Shown piece after piece: positions 1 through 4,797 of a DNA stretch of 5,966 nucleotides; position 1 is the first letter of the stretch; every line of letters begins with the position of its first letter. Under the pieces are notes generated by a model. That model saw only the letters and a list, made by a program, of their open reading frames with translations, made no database searches and had not been told where the DNA came from. Origin of the DNA: Methylococcaceae bacterium. Its GTDB lineage: Bacteria > Pseudomonadota > Gammaproteobacteria > Methylococcales > Methylomonadaceae. The DNA is taken from the NCBI GenBank assembly GCA_030618325.1, contig JAUXDP010000200.1, positions 1 to 5,966 on the forward strand. Reading direction: 5' to 3'. The translations under genes were made by a program, and so were the position numbers.

Positions 1-57
1 GCGTGTATAGGCTGCGGCAAAGCCTGGAGTGCCGACACCCGCTATAGAATCAGTCAT
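1..57 (-). CDS. Unidentified protein, N-terminal fragment (cut by left window edge)
   Basis: Reading the minus strand, an ATG at 57-55 opens a frame that stays open for 19 codons to the window edge and would encode MTDSIAGVGTPGFAAAYTR. A GAGAG stretch lies about six bases upstream of the ATG, a reasonable ribosome binding site. The fragment is richer in G+C than the AT-rich stretch upstream of it, as expected at the edge of a gene. It would be transcribed in the same direction as rsmI, starting 83 bases after the rsmI stop. The fragment is too short to assign a family, and no function is proposed. The opposite strand is also open over 1-132, so the strand assignment is not secure. Confidence 0.45.
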   Translation of the reverse strand, partial: MTDSIAGVGTPGFAAAYTR

Positions 58-140
58 GGTTTTCTCTCGTGTGAAGAAGGAATAAAGTTTATCGGCAGCT
101 TTTTATTTTTCTTTAATAGAAAACTGCAATAAATATTATT

Positions 141-995
141 TTATTGGGATTCAGATAGTTTCAACGCGGCTTGATAAAGCGTTTTTTTTCTGGCCCCAGT
201 AATTTCAACGGCCATAGCAACTGCAGATTTTATTGAGCATTCTTTCAAGAGTACGGTGAGTAGTTTTTCTTGTTCTGGAGAAATATCATTTTTATTTTGA
301 GTCGGCTCAGTGCCAGCAACCAGAATGACAAATTCGCCGCGTTGCATATTTTTGTCTCGTTCAAATAGCTCCAAGGCTTGATCAACCGTTGTATTGACAA
401 TGGTTTCATATAGCTTGGTTAATTCCCTGGCTATCACGATGGTCCGTTCTCCAGGTAAAATTTCTGTAATATCTTTAATGGTTGCCAGGATTCGATGACT
501 GGATTCATAAACCACCCAGGTATAGGGGCAATCCAGCTTGTTTTGGAAAAAAGTTTTGCGCGCGGAGGAGGTTCTTGGTAGAAACCCCTCAAACATAAAC
601 TGACTAACAGGTAGGCCGGAGGCTGAGATGGCGGCAATCAGTGCGCAAGCGCCAGGTATTGGAGAAACAGTAATTTCTGCGGCTTTAGCCAGCTTGATCA
701 ACGGTAGGCCTGGGTCGCTGATTAATGGTGTGCCAGCATCGGAAACCAACGCGATGGAAAGGCCTTGTTGCATTTTTTCGATCAATAAAGGTGATGCATG
801 TTTTTCGTTATGTTGATGTAATGGGGTTAATTTATTACTGATGCCATAATGTTGCAATAAATGGCGCACATGACGCGTATCTTCTGCGGCAATCATGTCT
901 ACAGACTGTAAAATATCAACTGCTCTATAGCTGAGATCCGATAAATTACCTATTGGCGTTGCAACAACGTATAATTTCCCGATTTGATTAGGCAT
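141..995 (-). CDS. rsmI: 16S rRNA (cytidine-1402 2'-O)-methyltransferase RsmI
   Basis: RsmI uses S-adenosylmethionine to methylate the 2'-oxygen of C1402 in 16S rRNA, a decoding-centre position also methylated on its base by RsmH; it acts in the cytoplasm on the small subunit. The 284-residue product is close to the E. coli protein (about 286). Visible tetrapyrrole-methylase-fold signatures in order are LYVVATPIGNL near residues 8-18, AEDTRH at 37-42, SDAGTPLISDPG at 85-96 and the PIPGACA loop at 112-118, followed by FEGFLPR. The C-terminal part has the small helical domain typical of RsmI, ending in a GARKKTLYQAAL-type segment. The ATG at 995-993 has only a weak ribosome binding site but gives the family's usual N-terminus. 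The gene diverges from lpoA, as in E. coli yraL-yraM. No truncation or frameshift is seen. Confidence 0.97.
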   Translation of the reverse strand: MPNQIGKLYVVATPIGNLSDLSYRAVDILQSVDMIAAEDTRHVRHLLQHYGISNKLTPLHQHNEKHASPLLIEKMQQGLSIALVSDAGTPLISDPGLPLIKLAKAAEITVSPIPGACALIAAISASGLPVSQFMFEGFLPRTSSARKTFFQNKLDCPYTWVVYESSHRILATIKDITEILPGERTIVIARELTKLYETIVNTTVDQALELFERDKNMQRGEFVILVAGTEPTQNKNDISPEQEKLLTVLLKECSIKSAVAMAVEITGARKKTLYQAALKLSESQ

Positions 996-1005
996 TCTGG
1001 TTTAT

Positions 1006-1035
1006 TTGAAAAGTCGCATCTAACTCGTTCATAAT
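1006..1035 (+). promoter_or_regulatory. Candidate sigma-70 promoter for the lpoA-yraN-gmhA operon
   Basis: TTGAAA at 1006-1011 and CATAAT at 1030-1035 form a -35/-10 pair with an 18-base spacer. It lies in the rsmI-lpoA divergent intergenic region and points toward lpoA. Transcription would begin near 1042, leaving a leader of about 80 bases before the preferred lpoA ATG. This rests on a consensus match only. No equally good pair was found for rsmI on the opposite strand. Confidence 0.45.
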
Positions 1036-1053
1036 GCTTCTATTGTAGCCTGT

Positions 1054-1094
1054 GAATAAGATAACCTAAACAAGTTGTGGAGTTATTTTTATTC
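1054..1094 (+). promoter_or_regulatory. Hairpin in the lpoA 5' leader
   Basis: GAATAAGATAAC (1054-1065) can pair with GTTATTTTTATTC (1082-1094). This gives 12 pairs including one G-U, one bulged T at 1086 and a 16-base loop. The stem ends 27 bases before the preferred lpoA ATG and would lie in the leader if the 1006-1035 promoter is used. It is AT-rich and not followed by a U-run, so it does not look like a terminator. A regulatory role is inference only. Confidence 0.3.
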
Positions 1095-1121
1095 GGGTTG
1101 AGGCGCTATCCACATACTTCT

Positions 1122-3023
1122 ATGAAATATTATAAATTTTATATCCTAGTCATTAGTTTGTCTTTTATTTCCAGTTGTGCAACTGGGCCAGGAAAAAACC
1201 TTCCCTACTCCAAGGACCTGGAAAAAGCTGAGCAGCTAATGCAAAGCGGCAATTCTAAACAAGCCATTCCATATTATCAGCGGTTAGCAGATCAGCAGTC
1301 ACCTTATCAAGAGCGATACCGCTTGCTGGTTATAGATTCTTTAATTAAATCTGGAAATAGTCAGGATGCTTTGGTTTATGCTAATACTATCAATCAAAAT
1401 CAGCTGTTGCCACAGGAGAGAATTCATCTTAAATTGCTTTATGCCCAAATTAGTCTAAGTTCTGGCGATACAGAGAAGGCACTAGCTCTTCTGAATAGTA
1501 TGCCTGTGCAAGCTCTTGAATATTCAGAGCAGCTGACTTATTTTCGAGCCAAAGCTTTTGCTTACTCGTTGGCAGGTGATTTGATGGCTAGCACCGGTGA
1601 AAGAATTAAATTGGGACAGATTATTGAAGACCCTCAAGATCAGTATGAAAATAATGTAGCCATTCTGGAAACATTAAGTTTGATGCCCTCTCATGAGCTC
1701 CAATCTTCTCAGGAACAAGCATCGGGTGATTTAAGTGGCTGGATTGCCCTAACAGGAATTTTAAAACTGAAGGGTTCTTCTGATTTTAATGCTGTACTGA
1801 ATGAATGGTATCAAATGTATCCTGAGCATTCGGTAACAAATTCAGCCTTTGTAGAGACTTTTTTGGAAAGTTCCCATCATGTATTTCAACTTCCAAATTC
1901 AATAGCGATATTACTTCCTGAATCGGGGCCCTATGCTAGGGCGGCACAAGCAGTACGGGAAGGATTTATGGCTGCCTATTATCACCAACAGGATGATGCC
2001 TTTAAACCTAGTATTCAATTTTATGATAGCGCTGCGAGTAACATAACAGCCTTGTATCAACAAGCGGTAGCGGAAGGTGCGGAGCTAATTATTGGTCCGC
2101 TGAACAAAGATAAAATTGAAACACTAATTTCAACGACCGACTTGACAGTACCTGTTCTTGCGCTAAATCATATTCCCGGACTGCATCATTCCATGCTTTA
2201 TCAATTTGGATTAAGTCCTATTGATGAGGCAGGCCAGTTAGCCAGTAAAGCCTGGGCAGACGGACATCGCAGGATCTTGATATTAACCTCAAATTCCAAT
2301 TATGGACGACGAATTGCCCAATATTTCACCAAGGCTTGGCAGGGAATGGGGGGTGTTATGCTAGAAGCTCAAACTTATGATGCAAAAGAAACGGACTATT
2401 CTAAATCAATCATAGCTCTTCTCAATATTGATGAAAGCGAACAGCGCTATAAACGAATAAGCAGCATTATTCCTAGGGCTAAATTTACCCCGAGAAGCCG
2501 GGCAGATGTTGATGCTATTTTTATTTCTGGTTACCCTCGTGCCGCTCGGTTAATCAAGCCACAATTAATATTTCATCGAGCTAAACGAGTTCCCGTATAC
2601 GCTACTTCAAGGCTATACAACGGTCGCCCAAATCCAGGCCAAGATAGCGACCTGAATGGTATTCATTTCTGCGATATTCCCTGGTTACTGAATGAAGACT
2701 ATGAAGGTGAACTTAGTTTATCCACGTTGCAAAATACCTGGAAACAATTCCCTAGTATTTATTTGCGGGTGATCGCTATGGGGATAGATACCTATAATAT
2801 TGTCGCTCACTTAGGGCAAATGGACAGCACTCAATACCAGGGGGCGACAGGAAACCTATTGTTGACCGCAGGTAATCGCATTAAGCGGCAACTCATGTGT
2901 GCAAAATTTGTTGAGGGTATGCCACAGCAGGCGGAATTTTTGGAAAATACTGGTGCCAATTATGAGGGTATTGGTGAAATAACAGAGCAATCTGAACTAG
3001 CTGTTGAAGATGTTGAACAGTAA
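1122..3023 (+). CDS. lpoA: Outer-membrane lipoprotein LpoA, activator of penicillin-binding protein 1A
   Basis: LpoA is anchored in the inner leaflet of the outer membrane and reaches through the peptidoglycan to stimulate PBP1A. The ATG at 1122 gives 633 residues starting with a lipoprotein signal peptide (MKYYKF, a hydrophobic stretch, then lipobox ISSC with the lipidated cysteine at residue 19). Ala at +2 fits outer-membrane sorting. Residues about 25-230 are helical and TPR-like, as in LpoA N-domains. From about residue 257 a periplasmic-binding-protein-like domain begins (SIAILLPESGPYA, later IIGPLNKDK and NYGRRIAQYF), ending with the YATSRLYNG and DLNGIHFCDIPWL stretches typical of LpoA. 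A longer frame from GTG at 1077 exists, but it would put a charged 15-residue extension before the signal peptide, so I rejected it. Length lies between the Haemophilus (about 575) and E. coli (about 678) proteins. It probably leads an operon with yraN and gmhA. Confidence 0.94.
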   Translation: MKYYKFYILVISLSFISSCATGPGKNLPYSKDLEKAEQLMQSGNSKQAIPYYQRLADQQSPYQERYRLLVIDSLIKSGNSQDALVYANTINQNQLLPQERIHLKLLYAQISLSSGDTEKALALLNSMPVQALEYSEQLTYFRAKAFAYSLAGDLMASTGERIKLGQIIEDPQDQYENNVAILETLSLMPSHELQSSQEQASGDLSGWIALTGILKLKGSSDFNAVLNEWYQMYPEHSVTNSAFVETFLESSHHVFQLPNSIAILLPESGPYARAAQAVREGFMAAYYHQQDDAFKPSIQFYDSAASNITALYQQAVAEGAELIIGPLNKDKIETLISTTDLTVPVLALNHIPGLHHSMLYQFGLSPIDEAGQLASKAWADGHRRILILTSNSNYGRRIAQYFTKAWQGMGGVMLEAQTYDAKETDYSKSIIALLNIDESEQRYKRISSIIPRAKFTPRSRADVDAIFISGYPRAARLIKPQLIFHRAKRVPVYATSRLYNGRPNPGQDSDLNGIHFCDIPWLLNEDYEGELSLSTLQNTWKQFPSIYLRVIAMGIDTYNIVAHLGQMDSTQYQGATGNLLLTAGNRIKRQLMCAKFVEGMPQQAEFLENTGANYEGIGEITEQSELAVEDVEQ

Positions 3024-3375
3024 GCCCCAGCATCTTGTTCAAGGAGAAAATGCAGAGGAAAAGGCGTTACAATTTCTTCTGAGTGAAGGCTTAAGCGCAG
3101 TTGGGCGAAATTATCGTTGTAAGCAAGGCGAAATTGATTTGATCATGCAGCATGATAATGCTTTGGTTTTTGTAGAAGTTAGATATAGAAAGAATGCTAA
3201 CTATGGCAGTGCTCTGGAAACGGTTACCGTAAAAAAACAATCCCGTATAATAGCAGCTACATGCCATTATCTGAAAGCAAACAAACTAACAAACCCACCT
3301 GTTCGGTTCGATGTTGTTGCGATGACGGGTGATAATCTGAATTGGGTGAAAAATGCCTTTCAAGCAGGCTTTTAG
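3010..3375 (+). CDS. yraN: YraN family protein (UPF0102), nuclease-fold
   Basis: This is a small cytoplasmic protein of the widely conserved UPF0102/YraN family, which has a PD-(D/E)XK-type endonuclease fold. Its cellular role is not established; a link to DNA processing is inferred from the fold. The 121-residue product carries the family hallmarks: an N-terminal helix with GENAEEKALQFL, then GEIDLI (E41, D43) and VFVEVRYR (E56, R58), which correspond to the acidic and E-x-K/R positions of the catalytic core. RFDVVAM follows near residue 100, and the N-W-V-K-N-A-F end also matches E. coli YraN (about 131 residues). ATG at 3010 is preferred; TTG at 3004 is an in-frame alternative adding two residues. 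The gene overlaps the end of lpoA by 14 bases, indicating translational coupling. There is no clear Shine-Dalgarno sequence. Confidence 0.94.
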   Translation: MLNSKPQHLVQGENAEEKALQFLLSEGLSAVGRNYRCKQGEIDLIMQHDNALVFVEVRYRKNANYGSALETVTVKKQSRIIAATCHYLKANKLTNPPVRFDVVAMTGDNLNWVKNAFQAGF

Positions 3376-3376
3376 G
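3373..3376 (+). promoter_or_regulatory. gmhA ribosome binding site overlapping the yraN stop
   Basis: TAGG at 3373-3376 contains the yraN TAG stop, and its AGG lies eight bases before the gmhA ATG at 3385. A second AAGAG directly abuts the ATG and is too close to be ideal. The overlap suggests that ribosomes finishing yraN help start gmhA. Confidence 0.4.
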
Positions 3377-3384
3377 TTTAAGAG

Positions 3385-3972
3385 ATGAGTTTACAAAATA
3401 GAGTCATAAATCATTTTTCTGACAGTATACAGGTCAAGCAAGACTCAATGGATGCATTGCCTGAAATCATTGAGTATGCGGCACAACTAATAGTTAACGC
3501 ATTACTTGATGATAAAAAAGTGCTTTGTTGTGGTAATGGAGGGTCAGCAGGGGATGCTCAGCATTTTTCTTCGGAAATGCTAAATCGTTTTGAAAGAGAG
3601 CGTCCTGCGCTACCCGCTATTGCGTTAACAACAGACACATCCACCATTACTTCTATCGCCAATGACTATCATTTTGATGATATTTTTGCCAAACAACTTA
3701 GAGCTTTAGGTCAAGCCGGAGATATATTGTTGGCCTACACAACTAGTGGCAATTCAGGGAATATCGTTAAAGCTATTGCTGTAGCTCATGAAAAAGAAAT
3801 GAATGTGATTGCTCTTACAGGTAAAGATGGGGGGGCGGTAGCGACCCTACTTAGTGAAGGGGATGTTGAAATTCGGATTCCTTCTGTTTCAACTGCCAGA
3901 ATCCAGGAAGTTCATTTATTAATTTCGCACTGTCTGTGTGATTTGATTGATTATCAATTGTTTGGTGGCTAG
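3385..3972 (+). CDS. gmhA: Phosphoheptose isomerase GmhA (DiaA-like SIS protein)
   Basis: GmhA converts sedoheptulose 7-phosphate to D-glycero-D-manno-heptose 7-phosphate, the first step of ADP-heptose synthesis for the LPS inner core; it is a cytosolic tetramer. The 195-residue protein is a single SIS domain with the sugar-phosphate loop CGNGGSAGDAQHF at 49-61, the second phosphate-binding stretch TTSGNSGN at 119-126 and the C-terminal RIQEVH motif. Residues matching the E. coli GmhA metal/active-site set are present: H60, E64, Q174 and H182. The paralogue DiaA (DnaA-binding, at this same locus in E. coli), as I recall its sequence, lacks the equivalents of E64 and H182, which favours an isomerase. 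Overall wording (LNRFERERPALPAIALTTD, ARIQEVHLL) nevertheless resembles DiaA, so a DnaA-related role is not excluded. The gene starts nine bases after yraN. Its TAG stop lies in the left CTAG flanking an inserted element. A G7 run lies at 3829-3835. Confidence 0.93.
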   Translation: MSLQNRVINHFSDSIQVKQDSMDALPEIIEYAAQLIVNALLDDKKVLCCGNGGSAGDAQHFSSEMLNRFERERPALPAIALTTDTSTITSIANDYHFDDIFAKQLRALGQAGDILLAYTTSGNSGNIVKAIAVAHEKEMNVIALTGKDGGAVATLLSEGDVEIRIPSVSTARIQEVHLLISHCLCDLIDYQLFGG

Positions 3973-3992
3973 GAGGCTGTCCGCGAATAGAA
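3973..3992 (+). repeat. Left terminal inverted repeat of the MITE-like element
   Basis: GAGGCTGTCCGCGAATAGAA matches the reverse complement of 4111-4130 at 18 of 20 positions, with differences at positions 4 (G/C) and 12 (C/A). Confidence 0.8.
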
Positions 3993-4020
3993 TTCGTAGC
4001 GAGGGGAAGCCATTTTGAGT

Positions 4021-4082
4021 CAGATTTTTCGTTCATTTGAGGCGAATAATGGGTTATTTAACGAAAATGAACGAAAAATCTG
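4021..4082. repeat. Core hairpin of the MITE-like element
   Basis: CAGATTTTTCGTTCATTT at 4021-4038 is the exact reverse complement of 4065-4082, leaving a 26-base loop. Inside the loop AATAA and TTATT can pair again. The right side also holds a direct repeat of AACGAAAA at 4060-4067 and 4070-4077. The stem has no U-run after it and so does not look like a standard intrinsic terminator. Confidence 0.75.
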
Positions 4083-4110
4083 GCCAAAAAGGCTTTTCCG
4101 CAGTAGGATT

Positions 4111-4130
4111 TTCTATTCTCGGACAGGCTC
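4111..4130 (-). repeat. Right terminal inverted repeat of the MITE-like element
   Basis: TTCTATTCTCGGACAGGCTC is the inverse of the left end with two mismatches. It directly abuts the right CTAG. Confidence 0.8.
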
Positions 4131-4151
4131 CTAGTACCAACTATTTATTTG

Positions 4152-4155
4152 AAGG
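4152..4155 (+). promoter_or_regulatory. dolP ribosome binding site
   Basis: AAGG at 4152-4155 lies ten bases before the dolP ATG, just beyond the right end of the inserted element. The insertion therefore left dolP's own translation signal intact. Confidence 0.45.
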
Positions 4156-4165
4156 TTAACTTAGT

Positions 4166-4747
4166 ATGCGCTTAGTTTTTTTATTGATTTTTATTGTACC
4201 ATTAATGTCTGGGTGTTCTTCGATCGTAGGAACGGGTAGTGCCGAAGCGACAGGGCTTGCTCTGTTCCATGATCGGCGGGATGGAGATGCTATTTTATTG
4301 GATGAAGGAATCGAAATACAGGCAGATGTTGAACGCAATAAACATAAGTCATTACGAAATAATACTCATATTAATGTTACCGCCTACAACGGCAGAGTCT
4401 TAGTAACTGGCGAAGCCACCAATAACCAGCTGCGTAATCAAATCATTAATCAAGTTCGAAGTATCAGGGGAGTAAAACTGGTCCATGATGAAATAACTAT
4501 TGGCCAAAAAAGCTCTCTTAGTTCCCGTAGCAATGATGCTTTTATAACTACTAAAGTAAAAAATGCACTGACCGGTATTAAGCATATCCCAGGCTTCGAT
4601 GCGACTCGTACTAAAGTAGTTACCGAAAAAAGTGTGGTTTATTTGATGGGTTTGCTTTACGAAAAAGAAGGTAAAGCTGCCATAGAAAAAGCTCGCCAAG
4701 TTAAAGGGGTGAGAAAGGTCGTCACTGTGTTTGAATATATCAATTAA
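4166..4747 (+). CDS. dolP: Dual-BON outer-membrane lipoprotein DolP (YraP)
   Basis: DolP is a periplasm-facing outer-membrane lipoprotein with two BON domains. In E. coli it binds anionic phospholipid, localises to division sites and supports outer-membrane integrity and envelope functions such as BAM activity and amidase regulation. The 193-residue product (E. coli about 191) begins with a lipoprotein signal peptide, MRLVFL then a hydrophobic core, with lipobox MSGC giving lipidated Cys17; Ser at +2 fits outer-membrane retention. BON1 covers roughly residues 45-112 (NVTAYNGRVLVTGEA is its central strand pair). BON2 runs from about 122 to 190 (NDAFITTKVKNAL, then SVVYLMGLLYEKEG, then GVRKVVTVFEYI). 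The ATG has an AAGG site ten bases upstream. In the reconstructed pre-insertion sequence it lay 31 bases after gmhA; now 193 bases separate them. A close alternative label is generic BON-domain protein. Confidence 0.93.
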   Translation: MRLVFLLIFIVPLMSGCSSIVGTGSAEATGLALFHDRRDGDAILLDEGIEIQADVERNKHKSLRNNTHINVTAYNGRVLVTGEATNNQLRNQIINQVRSIRGVKLVHDEITIGQKSSLSSRSNDAFITTKVKNALTGIKHIPGFDATRTKVVTEKSVVYLMGLLYEKEGKAAIEKARQVKGVRKVVTVFEYIN

Positions 4748-4797
4748 ATAAAGTTTACGAAAGGGATAAGTTCTTTTAAATCATTCTGGTTTTAATT

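Larger units (their letters stand above)
3973..4130. mobile_element. MITE-like palindromic element, 158 bp, no coding capacity
   Basis: This stretch begins GAGGCTGTCCGCGAATAGAA and ends with the near-exact inverse (reverse complement GAGCCTGTCCGAGAATAGAA), giving 20-bp terminal inverted repeats with 18 matches. An inner pair of arms, 4021-4038 and 4065-4082, is perfectly complementary over 18 bp. The segments between outer and inner arms pair only partly (GGAA...GCC...TTTT against its counterpart). It is flanked by CTAG repeats. Together these features indicate a miniature inverted-repeat transposable element that needs a transposase elsewhere. A CTAG duplication is compatible with IS5-type elements (IS5 itself targets YTAR), but I do not recognise the parental element from the ends. 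It has no credible ORF. It sits between gmhA and dolP and would form a long hairpin in any read-through transcript. Confidence 0.75.
3969..4134. repeat. CTAG direct repeats flanking the inserted element (putative target duplication)
   Basis: CTAG occurs at 3969-3972 and 4131-4134, exactly abutting the two terminal inverted repeats of the 158-bp element. This is what a 4-bp target-site duplication looks like. The left copy contains the gmhA TAG stop (3970-3972). Removing the element and one CTAG reconstitutes GGTGGCTAGTACCAAC, in which the stop is preserved. CTAG is itself palindromic, so chance or extension of the inverted repeat cannot be fully excluded. Confidence 0.65.

Noticed and set aside
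75..120. AT-rich stem AATAAAG...CTTTTTATT with a following T-rich run, as a terminator near the rsmI end
   Set aside because: The stem is almost entirely A-T, and the T-run is on the plus strand, where it would terminate only a doubtful leftward gene. It is too weak to annotate.
1..132. Plus-strand open frame ending in TAA at 130-132 (43 codons)
   Set aside because: Its last third is low-complexity Phe-rich sequence from an AT-rich intergenic stretch, and the minus strand has a better start with a ribosome binding site. It remains possible as the tail of a gene convergent with rsmI.
1077..1121. GTG-initiated N-terminal extension of lpoA
   Set aside because: It would place residues including two arginines and a histidine before a complete lipoprotein signal peptide beginning at ATG 1122, and part of it overlaps a leader hairpin.
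3041..3082. AAGGAG at 3041-3046 followed by ATG at 3050
   Set aside because: The site looks strong, but the ATG is out of frame with yraN and reaches TGA after ten codons. The conserved YraN N-terminal helix is encoded across it in the other frame, so it is probably chance.
3851..4036. 61-codon minus-strand open frame spanning the gmhA end and the left part of the MITE-like element
   Set aside because: It straddles an insertion junction and is antisense to the conserved gmhA C-terminus, so it cannot be an ancestral gene and shows no recognisable motif.
4400..4699. 99-codon antisense open frame within dolP
   Set aside because: It lies wholly opposite a well-supported BON-domain gene, has no ribosome binding site of note and its translation resembles no family I know.
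4748..4797. Possible terminator between dolP and lnt
   Set aside because: Only a four-pair AAAG/CTTT stem could be drawn, without a GC-rich stem or a clean U-run, so read-through is more likely.
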